Assembly: GCA_037367405.1 (NCBI GenBank)
Contig: JAZKJV010008261.1
Location: 1,798,001 to 1,862,000, forward strand
DNA: 64,000 nt
Reading direction: 5' to 3'
Origin: Ottelia alismoides
Taxonomy: Eukaryota; Streptophyta; Magnoliopsida; Alismatales; Hydrocharitaceae
Positions 32,854 to 45,846 of the stretch are shown piece after piece; positions within the stretch are counted from its first letter, which is position 1; the number at the start of each line of letters is the position of its first letter. The position numbers were made by a program, and so were the translations under genes. The notes beneath the pieces are model-generated. The model saw only the letters and a list, made by a program, of their open reading frames with translations. It searched no databases and had not been told where the DNA came from.

Positions 32854-35800
32854 TGATGAATCTACGTTTCCTTTATTCTATCATTTTGGCCTTAAAAACC
32901 CTAGTAAATGCATGTAAATAGTGTTAATTCATGCATTTTATCGTCCATGCATTGTTGTGTAAATAACATATAAAATACTGTTTTTAAAGCCAAAATTATA
33001 GAATAAAGAAAAGAAAAGAAAAAAAATAAAATATTGCAAATATTTTATGACCCGAAACCCCGAGACCTAGGCATCTCGATGACTAGGTCAACAAGGAATA
33101 AAGTAGGGGGGAGATAAGGGCCAAAATACAATAAAAATTCCTTTTATTCAAGTCATTCTTTATTCATTTTGGGACCTATTTTTAGTTTCACTTTTTATAC
33201 TTCAAATAAAGAAACTTTTACATGAAATGTGTAGATAGTTAAATAAAGAAAAATAAAAAATTTATTTCACACAAAAATAATGTACAGATAAAAAGTCATG
33301 ATATGAATAAGTTTCCAAAATCCCAACTTCTCAGACCTGTATCTCTCAAATAAAAACTAAAATGTGCCACAATCACTTTAATTGTATATAATTTTTAATA
33401 AGCTATTTAATGAAGGTGGTTTCATATTTTTCAGAGTTACAGTTTGAAAGTTAGGTTTTGGACCCCTATGGTATACTTGTACAGATTAAAATATTCATTT
33501 TATTTATTATTCATTATTTTTATACTTTTATATTTTTATAATTTTGTAAATATTATTTATTATATATGTATATATTAAATAAGAATAAAAACATAAAGAA
33601 AATGTAAAAATAAAATACTTGTATACAATACATAGGTATAATACCTGTAAATATACCTATATAATTAATACTTCTATTTATTTAAGTGTACATAATACTT
33701 CAGAAATAAAATAAAAATATATTTAAGCTTATAAAAATAAGTTATAAATTTATAAAATAATAAACCAAAATAATAAAGTTAATTATACAAAATAAAAATA
33801 AAATATTAAAATATATAAATAAATATACCTATACACAGCCTTAAAAGGTAACTTGTAATATTATACCTCGAAAAAATAAATAAAAATCATAATAAAATAC
33901 TTTATATAATAATAAACATGTTTTATTTAAGAACAAAAAATTAATAAATTTATTTACTATTTTAAAATAAATTAACAAATCTTTTTTGTAGGGTTTTTCC
34001 TGGTTGGTCCACGTGGACCAACTAGGAGGGTCTGAGAGTTGACCGCAGGTCAACTCTCTGACCCACCCCTGCTCCTGTGTCAGATGTGGTTTTGTCCCCT
34101 TCTTCACGAGTTTTTCTAGGCGAGACCTTTCACCATCTTGTGTTGGAGTCTTCACAACTTTTCATCACCTCTCATCGAGGATACACGCCCAAGGTTCATA
34201 TTGGGGCGTGGATCATCGATGCGACTGCTACGCCTCATTCTTCGTGCTGCATCTACCATCCTGTACATAAACCACCCAAGTTTCCTTTGAACCTTGACCC
34301 CCCTTTCGACAGAGTTTGCCCTAGCCTTGGAGCTCTGGATTGGCGCCGGTGAGAGAGGATCTCCAGCTTCTTCAGGCGAGGGCCGATGAGGAAGCAAGGC
34401 GGCGTTCCATCCCATCTCCAGCCATCTTGGCCGTGAGGTTTAATCTCACAGTTTACCGTCGCTCGAGGTCATTCTTGCTCATTTTTCGTACTCTTTAGCT
34501 AGCCGTATTGATAGCTTTATTCTCACGTGCTTTTTCCTTACTTTTTAGACACGTAATCACCCCATCCACCTCTCGCCGGAGCTTGATCCAGCGAGCTTTC
34601 ATTCCGACGCTTTCCACTGTCTATCTCCTACTAGAGGGTCGCGACAGTTTGCCCGCGACCCTCTTAACTTTTTTGCAGGTACTCTGGACGTTACGCGTGG
34701 CTGGAGCGAATTTTGGTATCGACGGCAACACCTGGGGGTGCGGCAGCTTCCACCTCGCCGTGGAAGAGCTCCCGTGCCACTTGCTCCATTTTGTCGCTTC
34801 CAGCCATCAGAGGAGGTCACCGGTAAGCTCGTGAGCTTCATATAAGCCACAGATCACGTCGGAGCACAGAGTCCGCGTCGATTCAATCTCGTCGGCTCCC
34901 TGTTCTTCGCTTGTTCTTGCTGATCGACGTAGAGCCATTGGATCCCTGCCAGTTCTTCAAACAACACAGCCACCATCCGATTTTGAAAGCCTTCAGTCGT
35001 TGATCGTCGATTGACGATCTAATCCATCCCGTTCGATGGCGAAGGGGTATCATGCGCCAGGAGCGCGTCACGTGTTAAGATGGAGAAATCCCACCGTCTG
35101 ATCGCGCCAAGAATTGGGTAAATGGCAGAGCTACCCAATCATTTTTGTTATTTATTTTGTAGTACTGAATCTTTCCTTTGCAGTTCTTTAGTTTTGTAAT
35201 AATTGCACTAATCCCCCTGCATTTTGGATAATTAATGTCGGGTCCTTGGCCACGTCAACTCACGTGACACATGTACGTGAGGTGAGTGGCCATTTTGCAG
35301 AAGGGCCCTCGGCCTTTTTCATATTTATATTTAGTCCAGATACATTTTAATTTAGTGTAATGTTTTGGGACATTTTGCAGCATTGCCCCCTGGGTTTTTA
35401 TATTATTACTTTTTCGTCCCTGCTAGGTCACGTGCTCTACGCATGTGACATAGCAATTTTGCAGGCACACCCCTAGGTTTCGGTTTATTTGTGTTTGTTC
35501 CTGAAACATTTTTATTAGTTATATATTTCTGGAATATTTGGACTCTAGCCCTTGAACTTTGGATAATTACGAAAATGCCCCTACTAGTAGTGTAATTTCT
35601 TTTTGTTTCTAATATTTATTTCGTGTAGCTATAAAATCCTAAAAATTCCCAAAAAATTACCATAACTTCTTGTTTCAGTGCTCTATCACGTCATATTTTT
35701 AGTTTTCATTTTGTTGCATTTTAATATTTATAAAAATTCAAAAACATGCATTTTCATCTCTGTTTGCACTAGAAAATACATAAAAAAATATAAAAACTTC

Positions 35801-36659
35801 TCAAAAATTCCCAAAAATATATATTTTGTTTATTTAAGTTTGTTTTATATTCAATCTAAAAATCACTAAAAAATATAAAAGAAAACTCCTAAAAATTATA
35901 AAACCCCAAAAATGTTCATAAAAATATAAAAAAATCCTAAAAAAGTAATATCTATTTCTAAATTTTCTTTATTTTTTATCTTTAATTTAAAATTAATTTG
36001 GAGAATTTTGGTTCCTGTTTGATATTTTTTATTTCCATTTTAATTTCAGATTGTTATTTTGTTCATTATTTTCAGTATTTTTTGACCTTAAAAATACCAA
36101 AAATATTAACAAAAATATAGAAAAATCACAAAAACATTAGAAAAATATTAAAAGCCTAAAAATATTTTATATCCTGAATTCTGATTATTTTTACATATTT
36201 TTATAAATACATTATCTATCTCTTTTCTTATTTTGTATATATATTTTTTATAAAATAAAAGAAAAAAGAAAATATAAAAATATAAAATATAAAAAGAAAA
36301 TATAAAATCAGAAAATTAAAAATAAAAGTATAAAAAATATAAAATTAAAAATTAAATAAAAATATAAAATTAAAACCCACAAAAAATAACACATATAAAC
36401 AATTGATCACATTCACTTTTATGCTTTGAATTGCCCCGTTTACCTGTTTGCTCCCTGTGTTCGACCTCTACACTAGTTGCACTATACACATATTTTGTAG
36501 AGTTATAATAAATTTTATCTTTGCACCACTTTTCATTGTTTTATCTCTTTTGTGGGTTAATTGTTGTTCGAAGATCTGATTTCTTGCGGGTCGCCTCAAC
36601 GACATTGTGATCCCGCTTTGTGTGGATTACTCTAGACCCGTGAAAAATCCTCTTCAACA
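32854..36659 (+). repeat. 3' LTR of element F (3.8 kb)
   Basis: It starts TGATGAATCTACG after the PPT and ends TCTTCAACA. GC-rich sequence at 34000-35100 holds a 20 bp perfect palindrome and a TATA-like CATATAAG at about 34839; the remainder is very AT-rich. Short frames inside show no domain. The next five bases GTAAT are the expected target duplication but the partner is not visible. Confidence 0.75.
34003..34064 (+). promoter_or_regulatory. G-box palindrome and adjacent hairpin in LTR F
   Basis: GTTGGTCCACGTGGACCAAC (34003-34022) is a perfect palindrome centred on CACGTG, the G-box core bound by plant bZIP/bHLH factors. Next to it 34028-34044 and 34048-34064 form a 17 bp inverted repeat with one mismatch and a GCA loop. 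Function is inferred from position upstream of the TATA-like site. Confidence 0.55.
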
Positions 36660-37715
36660 GTAATGTCTATACAATCTACTCCTCGATTTTCCCTTTTGTG
36701 TACAGTCTTCTATACTTAGGATTGCTTGATCCTAAGTATAGGGGGATCGCTGACTTCTATTGGTTCTATTCTTTCATTCTTTCTTTTGAGTAATTATAGT
36801 TTAGCATTCTTTTCATGTCTATATACTCAATACAAGTTATCTCTTCCTTCATCACTCTCTGATCACTCTGAGGACATCGTTGGAGCAAAGTATAGGGGGT
36901 GTCGTATATATTGTATATATACTTTAGCCATAACTCGTAATTGGTATGTGTTATTAACATGGCTATTATTTATAGAAATAAAAACGTTTTGAAAAATATT
37001 TTCGAAAATACTTTTAAAAATTATTTTTAAAACTTTTGCAAAAATTATTTTTATACAAATTTTAAAAAAAAGGTTGTAAAAATATTTTGTTTGCAAAAAA
37101 ATTGTAAAATTATTTTTTGTACCAAAATCAGGTATACTGTATAAAAATTTTGAAAATGTTGTGAACGTAAAATTATTTTGTCACTTGAGAAATAATTATG
37201 GGGTTTGAAAACTACTTGTATATTAATAACCATAATCTACCCCTAAATTATTTGTATATAAGTATCCTTAATAATGATTAGTAAAAGATCGTTTGAATAA
37301 AACCCATTTGTACATAAACCCCTTTGTAAATGTCTTTGTAAAAACTTTTCTTTCTTTTACTCCTTTTTCCAAAATACCTAAAAATTTGAAAGTAAAAAAT
37401 TCCATAAAAATTTGCATAAGTTTGAAAATTTTTCTTACAAAAAAGAGCGTTTGTAAACATTTTTCATTGTTCAGATTCATGGTTGACATTTAAACTAGTT
37501 TGGAATAAAATTGAAGAATGGGGCTTGATTAAGTCCTTAATCCACTTAACTTCAGAGGAACATTATAAGATTTGAGGTTAAGACTTTTCAGGTCAATAGC
37601 GACTTAATTCTTTGAGTCCACTAGGCTATGTTCATATGTCATCTTGATTAGCCTAAGCAGAACACTTAACAATGCACACATGACTCTCATATAGAATGGT
37701 TGACTTGAATACCTT
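36660..37715 (+). mobile_element. Fragment G: 3' internal part of a C-like element
   Basis: The text is collinear with C at about 58880-59730: the TATACTTAGGAT hairpin with AGGGGG (36711-36746), a lone AAAGTATAGGGGG (36887-36899), the GTATATA/TATATAC dyad with CTTTAGCCATAACTCG (36922-36937), the A-tract region, then GAGTCCACTAGGCTAT. It is cut at both ends, by F on the left and by B on the right. Confidence 0.75.
36711..36746 (+). other. Hairpin-PPT module of fragment G
   Basis: A perfect 12 bp stem TATACTTAGGAT/ATCCTAAGTATA (36711-36722, 36729-36740) with loop TGCTTG is followed at once by GGGGGA. Confidence 0.9.
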
Positions 37716-40700
37716 TGATGAATCTCGGTTTCATCATGTTAATTTCCATATATTAATCTTCTAACTTAAATTGGTGTCCATAAAGATCAGATTAATTGTT
37801 GTATATATCTTGGTCATAAAATAACTTAAAAATACAAAAAATGACAAAACAAAAGTCGCGTTGTTTTTTCACCTTTACAAATGCTAACAAAATTATTTTC
37901 TCCCTTTGTTTGACCTCTTCTGCATTTTTGACGAAACTTGTAGATCTCATCAAGATCTACAACATCCATGTTTAGAGTTTTTCCAAATTCGACCTTCTTT
38001 TATTTCTTTTTGGATTTTTCTTTCTGAATAATCTGGTTGGGCCACGTGGCTCTTTCTAGACGAGCCACATGGCCCGTGCCCCTCGCTTTACCCGATCTCC
38101 TCCTACGCGCTTCAATCTCCGCCGCCCATTCCATCTTCACGCGTAGCCCTTGATCACCTCTCCAGATTTCATCTGAAGTGTCCACGCCCGTGCAATCATC
38201 GACCGTTGGATTATTAGATCCAACGGCCCTACGTGCCTCGCCCATGGCCCTTGGATGCACCCTGATCGATTAGATCAAGGCCACTCCTTAGCGCCTTCAC
38301 CCCGACCATTGGATCGCAAGATCCAACGGTCAACACCTCGTTTTCCACCTCCGTCTACACCCTCTCTCCCACGTTCTCCATCGCGCAAGCTCATTGCCCC
38401 CTTCTAATTTTCCCTACCTTGATGACCACCTTCTCGACTCGCTGAGCATGTTTCCTCCAAGCCCTCATTCCCGTCATCCTCCCATCTTCTCCTAGTCTGC
38501 ATGAACCCACAAAGTCACGCCATCCACCACCTGCATGTTAGCCATGTGAGCCATTCTTACAATAAATGTCATTGTAATTAATATGTTTTATCAATAAAAT
38601 TTATTGATTGTTCACTCCCTTTCTGAAATTAAGTGAATGAATGCACTATAAGGTCCCTCGGTACAATTAGGGTTATGTACCATGGCCGTCTTGATAATCA
38701 TATAGTTGTTGGTTCATTAGATGAATCATAGAGGCTGGTGCTTGGATGAATATCTAATGGGTTAGATAGAGGACTCATCAAGCACCGTCAAATGATTATT
38801 AAGAGATGATCTCCAGCCTGAGTAGGAGATGGCAATCCTTTCTCACATAGGCTGATATATGACCGACCTCTTGATGCAAGTCCTCTACATGGGAGTAGTG
38901 ATTCATAGGTGTCAGATTAGTTAAGTCAATGGGTTGACTTAGCGAGATCAAGATAACCTAAGTCCTATGTTGAATACTGTTACAGCACATGCACGCATCC
39001 TCTGACCAGAGACAGATGTGTTACTATATGTTTGAGTATGTACATTTGGCAGACCATTAGGTTGATGACCTAACCAAGGTCTATACACCGGCGAGCTGGT
39101 GTGCATATAAGGGCACATGAGTAATACGATCTCTCAAAGGGATCATACATGTTCACTTATGAACCGAAATACATGAGCTCACTCATGAGGTATTAGGACC
39201 TATCAAATTCCATCGTCGTGCTTTGGAAGCATGACGAGAATTTGAATGTACGATATATGCTTTGGGAAAGCATATGATCGATACCAAATCCCAATGACCA
39301 AGATTGAGAAACTTGGTGATCAAACCCTGAAGAAGACAGTGTAAAATTAATCTTCATCTTCAGGTTGATCATTGGTCTTCCAGTGTGCAGGATGTGCAGG
39401 TATTGGGAATACTTGAGGGTGATGTAATCATAAAAGATTGTATAACCACGACGCTTCCAGTCCGAGGGAGTGATGAAACAGCTCTGGATTTTAGTGACTC
39501 CTCTCAGTGGAGAAGTAACTTAATCTTAGTCCAAGTGTTGGACATTGATCTGAATGAGATTCGGATGCAATGAGAAGATTAAGTATACAGACTTGATTTA
39601 ATCAAGTATCTATGGGAGGTCCGTTAGATCTGGAATTGAGATGAGATCTCAACTTCCAAGTCACTATAAGTGGAACAATACAATCGCCCTGTCATTATCT
39701 CCAAGTATCTGGGGAGAAAGCACATTATTCTTGAAGGATTTCAGGAATAATTCCTATGATGAATTTTGTATCCATGCAAGGTCTTGATGATTAAATGAGA
39801 TTTAATTATCAAGTATAATATGAATAAGATTCATATTATGAGAATGATTATCCAAGATAATTAAATGATATTTAATTATCAAGGAAAAGCAGATCGTGGA
39901 TAGTGTTATCCATAATATCTGTGTATATTATAAATGTGATTTATAATATATCAGAGAGAGAGAGAGAAACTTTGTAAATAGCATTTGTTAACTGTTAATG
40001 TGGATTGGATTCACATTAATTAATTAACTGGAAATGTAATTTACAAATTAGTTTGGGTTGTGAATATGATTCACATTTTTTATTGGCATGATTAAAATAT
40101 TCACAGATTAATTCGGAATTAATTTGGTGGATAATTTTGCAATAATAGTTATTGCAATTTATTGAGGAATAATATGATAAAATAAAGAGGAAATAATCAC
40201 CACAAAAATAGGTGACGCCCCCTATTTTTAGGGGGTGATTAATTATCCTCTCTTTTGTTATCTTGTTATCTCTTAATAATCACTTTATGTTAAATTAAAT
40301 TGTGTTGATGATAATACAACATATATTTGATTTGATATAAAATAATGTTGTTTGTTTTTTAACCAACAACAATCATGGCCGTTGATTGATACATAGATCA
40401 ATCTAGCCGTTGGATCTATGTATGCCATGGATTGAGATCCATTGGATCCCAAACTAATATATAAGGAGGGCAACCCTAGCCCCTTCAAGGTACACCTAGA
40501 GTACACGCCTACTCTCTCTCTCTCATTCTCGCCGTCCTCTCTCTCTCTCTAAGGTGGCCGTCCATCTTATGTGTTGAGAGAGGCCATCTCGCCTTCGCCT
40601 TTGACTACTCAAGGATCTCCATCTTCTTTTGAGGCTGCTTGCTCTAGAGGAAGAAGACGGATTTCATTGGACGAAATCAGGGGATTCGAGGCTTGGATCT

Positions 40701-42919
40701 TCGTCAAGGATTGTGGGAGTCATGCGTCTCATCATCACACCCGCAAGTGCTGTCTTCGTGGATCGGACTTGAGCTAGGAGGATCTCTTGCTTTAGAGATC
40801 TCGTGATCGCAACCACGCTTCGAGAGGTATTTCTAATATTTTTTGGTTTGATGAAATGATCCAAGAAATGTTCTTGTGATCATGTGGTTTCATCACATGT
40901 TTTAAATTTTTAAATTCCGCTGCATTTTGCGACTAGTGCGACTAGTCGCCCTGATCGCATAAGATGCGATCGTCACGCTTTCATGATGCGCTTGAGGATT
41001 CTAAATATCATTCACTGCACTCCGTCCCACTCCCTTTCAAATACGTCACCACCACCATCCGGTCACCCTGTTCACCTGTACACGGGCCTTGGCCCAGCTC
41101 CTCTCCATCTACCCGTGACAGGGGGAGATCGGATCGAGGTCATGAAGATGACCAATGGCTCTGATGTTGACCCTTGGCCCTGGTAGGCCATGCCTCTGGC
41201 CTAGCACATCGGCAAGCTGCTTCGAAGGGCTATCAGAGTTCAGCAAAGACCAGAGCCCTCCTTGGAGCTCGAGCCCAGGCTGCCTCGTCCGCCCTATTCT
41301 TCATATAAGCATCCTCTTTTCTTCTTTGTTTTTCCTCTTTGTAATAAATTAGCCTCGCACACTCTCTTTCTCCAGCAATTAACCATCTCGTAGGCTTCAC
41401 CTCACATCCACCATCTTAGCCATGCCCTCCGACCACCTTTTCGATCCTCACAACCTCCCGTCACTTCACCCCCTTCTTGTTCGCCTCGCCAAAGAAGACT
41501 GTCGAGACTCCACCTTCTCCATACAACTAAGGCTCCCATTCCACTCACTTCGCACCCCATACGAAATCTTCAGCTATGTATTAACGCTTGCAGGTACTAT
41601 ATTATTCAATGGACCGAGCTGCTTGATCCACTCCGATCTCCATCCCCACCTTGACGAAGCGTCATCGACCTGAGAATCCAACCCTTCCAAGTCTCCTTCG
41701 AGTTCCAGTCTTCACCGTGAAGCGGCCACAGTCCTTCTTGGACCTTCGGAGGATGCAATGGGACACGATGGATCTCCAGGCGTCTCACCGGAGCTCCATT
41801 TGCGCTACCACCTGGCGATGGAGGCATAGGAGCAACAAGACACATGTGTTGTTGAATGGCACCGTTCTGGTGTCCATCCAATGATCTAGGATCGTCCACG
41901 TCGATGCCTCCAAGGCTCGGAGGCTCGGGCTTTCCAAGCTATTACCCGAAGCTCCAAAATCGTCCAAGTAACCCGAGCCTCTATCCGAGCCTCCCGAGCC
42001 AAGCACGGAGCTGAGTCATCTTCTGAGCCTAGCCTCACGTGCTCTGGACACGTGAGGGCTGGGCAATTTGTATCGGTGCTACGTCGACTTCTCCATATTG
42101 CATTCAGGTCCTCCGAGCATGTGCATAGCATGCACGCCTGGGGTTAACTACACTCAACCCCCTCCGAGTTTTAATAATTACAATTTAGCCCCTGTGCATA
42201 TGAGAAAATTACAGGGAAGGCCTCACGACTTTTTTTAATTGCATTTATGTCCTTGTAGGGTCCTGATTGTAATGTTTTATCTATTTATTTTGAAGTTTTC
42301 TTTACGTTTATGCCCCTAGACTCTTCTATGAATATCTTGAGCATGCGATCTCCGTTTTAGTTGATTTCAGTTTCGTTTTGAAGCTTATTTCCTTTTCTAC
42401 CTTGTGGCATGATTTGTTCCATGTATTAACACTCAAATTTCAGAGGATTAATTCTAGTGATTTAGTGTCATTTGTTTAATGATTTCCCATGCTTTTCATT
42501 AATTCTTCAAGTAAATTTATCTCATTATTTGTTCCTGAAATTGACTATTCTTGTATGGCTCAATGATTTCACCTAGATAGGGGCTTTGTGTATACTCCTA
42601 CACTTGCATCATATTGCATTATAAAATTCAAATAAAAAGTGTCTGCATCTGTCTACCTCATCTGCATCATTTGTCCTTGTATGTTGACCTATGAGTTCTT
42701 TATTCATCGCTTAATCTGATTAATGATAATCTGAATAACCACTTAAGAGGCCCATGTCCCTGAGTTGGACCTTGGGCTTGCCCAAGTAAATAAATTTGAC
42801 CGTTTATGTTTAATGGACAAATTGAACATAGTGGTTTTTGATCGATCCTATTTCATCGACTACAACGAAGCTCGAGTGTCGATTCGACACTATTAACATG
42901 GTGAATTCGCATATTGTCA
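37716..42919 (+). repeat. 5' LTR of element B, interrupted
   Basis: It starts TGATGAATCTCGGTTTCATC and ends ATATTGTCA. Without the 2479 bp insertion and its duplicated CTGCA it is about 2.72 kb. The parts 37716-38535 and 41015-41352 match the 3' LTR at 45881-47088. GCCACGTGGC near 38041 is a G-box palindrome; CATATAAG near 41302 is TATA-like. Confidence 0.85.
38536..41014 (+). mobile_element. Solo LTR (2479 bp) with CTGCA target duplication
   Basis: The insert starts TGTTAGCCATG and ends ATATCATTCA and is flanked by CTGCA at 38531-38535 and 41015-41019. The matching place in B's 3' LTR (about 46745-46749, CTGTA) is an empty site. TG...CA ends with a 5 bp duplication and no internal coding region define a solo LTR. 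A TATA box (TATATAAG, 40458-40465) is followed by CT-rich repeats (40513-40551). It differs from the Athila LTRs; the superfamily is not known. Confidence 0.85.
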
Positions 42920-42921
42920 AA

Positions 42922-42939
42922 TGGTACTGTTGCTGGAGA
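42922..42939 (+). other. Primer binding site of element B, tRNA-Asp type
   Basis: TGGTACTGTTGCTGGAGA lies two bases after the LTR and is a decayed form of the tRNA-Asp site seen better in C and D. Confidence 0.7.
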
Positions 42940-44040
42940 CACGACTCATCTTTCGTTTTATTTAGATTTTTTTATTATTTTATTAAGTGATAATTTCTAA
43001 CTTGTAGGTCAAATTGTTCATTTCAAATGCATTGTTTTGATAATTCTCTAACATATTTCTAATTCTTGCTTTTTGTGGCAAGGTCCCTTGGCGATCAAGA
43101 AGGCAAGGAGCAGGAGCTCCCGCTACGAGAGCTGTAGAAGCACCATTGGAGAAATTGACGAGAATTCTGATCTTTCATTTTTCATGCATTCATTGTAATA
43201 ATCGTCTTTAAAGCGGTCTTTATTTGAAGACTCGCGATTGTAAATGAACGAAGATCATTATGTTGTGTGGGGTCGGCCCATACGTGAGTGTCGACTTAGG
43301 ATCATGCACGCGGCTCTTCGAGCTACTTTATTCCATATCTTATGTGTTTAATCGTAGGTAGGACACGCATTAATTTGAGACGCACATAGACATCGCTTCA
43401 TGTAGGCAAAATGAAATATGTTCTTTCCCTGCTAATAGAAGCATGCTAGGTGCAGTTCTCACCGACTTGCATACATAGAGTATTTGATTTTCATTCAGTC
43501 TTATTTTTCAAAGAGAAAGTTGAAGGCACTGCAAGTTTTCACTTTTGCATAAAACATGATTTTATCGTATGCATCGACTTTTGTCGACCTCCCTCTCTGG
43601 ATTGATCACCTAGGATAAAATGGAAATTTAGAATGACCATTAGATTATATTTGAATGATTTATGCCTATATTAAATCAATGGTAACCTTGAAGATAAAAT
43701 TGGGTTTGTTAAAGCAAGTCGAACCAATAAAATGGAGTAAAATCATTTTTTTTGGGAGAGCAACACCCTCTTTATGTAGGATGTTATGTTTTGATGTATC
43801 ATTAAGCCTTGCATAAATGAGAACGAACTTGTATTAATCACCAATAAAAATGACAATATAATTGACCAACAATTGTTGATTTCATGTGTGAGTTGGTGAA
43901 TCAAGGGTGTTGCTTGGTTGATTGAGCCTTGCTTGTTTTCGATACCCTCCCATAGACACTAGGTACTTCATTCGTCTCCAAAGATTCATTCATGTATAAA
44001 TACATCCTAACCTCTTTGTTCCCCTCAGGTCTCTCCTGCT
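42940..44040 (+). other. Leader of element B
   Basis: No ORF is present. 43080-43330 matches D's leader (GCAAGGAGCAGGAGCTCCCGC, TAATAATCGTCTT, GAGTGTCGACTTAGG, CACGCGGCTCTT). Conservation between two non-autonomous copies suggests a packaging or dimer function, which is an inference. Confidence 0.6.
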
Positions 44041-44057
44041 TCACTTATCCATCTCTT

Positions 44058-44271
44058 TACTTCGGCTATTCTCAGCCTAAGTATAGGGGGGATCGGGGTC
44101 TCCATGCATTCCAGACTCATTTACCCTTCTCTCTGACACTTAGGTTATTTTAACCTAAGTATAGGGGGTGTCATCCTCAGTTCCAGTATTTCTTCCTATA
44201 TCTTAACTTGATCTATGGCTTTGTATCACTTAATGCTATGAGGACATAGCATAAGTTAAGTATAAGGGGGG
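44058..44271 (+). other. Hairpin-PPT modules of element B
   Basis: Three copies: 44058-44083 TACTTCGGCT/AGCCTAAGTA (one mismatch) then TAGGGGGG; 44138-44160 ACTTAGGTTA/TAACCTAAGT, perfect 10 bp, 3-base loop, then AGGGGG; 44257-44271 TTAAGTATAAGGGGGG, with ATGCTATG-AGGA-CATAGCAT just upstream (44233-44252). Confidence 0.88.
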
Positions 44272-45068
44272 TATGCCGTATATATTGTATTTATACTTTA
44301 GCCATAGCTCTTATTTTGAAAAATTTTGAAAATTTTGAAAAATTTAAAAATTTTTGGGATGGAGTATTTTTTCTTGAATTGAGTTGGATAAAATATTTCA
44401 AAGATTGAAAAATTTTCTCAACTATGTTACATTATTTTGAAGAAAATATTTTTGAAAAAGGTTTGAAAAATGGGTTTTACTTGTTTTAAATAATTATTTG
44501 AAAAATGTTTGAAAAACCTTTATATATTTATGATGCAGTTTGAAAAATCTTTTCAAAATTCTATTCAGGAGGGTATAAATGAGACTAACTTGTGTTTGTA
44601 AATATTCTTTAAAAAAATTAATGAAGAAGTTTGTTTTATCCCTGACACTTCCACATTTTCACACAAGATTAGTGATGTTCAAGAACACTTGGTTTGCAAG
44701 GTTTTGAGATTTTAAGTTAACCAACCTTAGTCATCAGGGTCTTTTGACTTAATTATCCACATTTCCCTAATCTAAAAGAGCTGTGTGCTATGTTTCATGC
44801 TTAATCTCTACCGTAAAGAATATGATCAACACTTCACTTGCACGACTGCAGTTGTGATGAGATGAGTTGAAATTTCATGTGAGGAATTGGGATGAGGGAT
44901 TTGAGTTTGGACCTGATTTGATGATGCTCGAGGATGGGATAAAATCAATGACGGCTTCATGAAACCTGAGTGTCAGCATATTAAGCCAGTATGAGAACAT
45001 GGTTCTTATACTATCTCTTGACATTTACCTATGTGCAGGGTGTGATAAAATTAAAAATTACTGATTAG

Positions 45069-45451
45069 TGTGCGCCAACTCTTGGTAAAAGCAGTGGAGC
45101 TAGCCAAAAAGCAAAGAAAAGAAAATAAAGAAAGAAAAGCTCTCACTTACAAAGTCAAATATCAAAGAGCTTCCACCAAAGGAGAGTGCTCCCAACCACT
45201 TCAAAGTGTCCACTTGGACCACCGCTCTTAGCACCAGGAATCGAGCTTGCACCAAAAAAAGGATCTGCATCATAAATGCTACAAGTCTGGGTGTAGAAGG
45301 TATATTAGATACTCAAAAAAGGCACACCTTGGTGTACTCCCAGGAAAACAAGTGCAGACGACTCCAACTTCTCTTGACAGACACACTGATCAAACAACAA
45401 AAAATATTTGTTAAGTTAATAAGGCACTCGAGAGGATCCTTGTTCCAATGA
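45069..45451 (+). other. Block shared with D, remnant frame
   Basis: The sequence VRQLLVKAVELAKKQRK and, in another frame from 45206, STWTTALSTRNRACTKKRIC and YSQENKCRRLQLLLTD matches the 120-codon frame of D. In B it is split by a frame change and an A-rich expansion near 45110-45150. Function is unknown. Confidence 0.4.
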
Positions 45452-45846
45452 GAGGTTGAGAAGAAATGACACAATCCTTTGCCCTCCATCAAGTCGTCTT
45501 TTATATACATTTTTACGTTTGACAACTAAAGAGACGGTGGATTGGATGCAATATTTGGTTTATTCCCTAGTGTTGAGGATTGGGTTCTTAGGAGAGTCTT
45601 TTGGACTGGAACCTTGGGTGAAGTTTCGATTCTACTCTTATGACTGCTGTCAATGCATAATTTCATATCCTTATTTTATACATATACAGAGAGAGTGTGG
45701 TAAATTAGAAAAATTGGAGACTTCTTGATTAGAGCTTGGTTTAGCTTTGAAATATTGGATTTCTAGAATTGGGGGTTCTTGAACGGATCAGGTCTTGTAT
45801 TCACATGCACAATAAAGGGTTAATCCAGCTCATTCATGCTTGAGAT

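Larger units (their letters stand above)
30175..36659 (+). mobile_element. Athila-type element F: 3' internal part and 3' LTR
   Basis: The 5' part of F is not present; the visible part starts at the D insertion. It contains an acidic ORF, hairpin-PPT modules, an A-tract region, a final PPT and a 3.8 kb LTR ending at 36659, where the G fragment begins. The order of modules from 30710 onward is as in C, G and B. Confidence 0.7.

Noticed and set aside
34077..35071. Frames inside LTR F
   Set aside because: No domain and no match with other LTRs; position in the U3/R part explains them as chance.
40285..40506. Minus-strand frame in the solo LTR as a gene
   Set aside because: It lies over the TATA box of the solo LTR and shows no domain.
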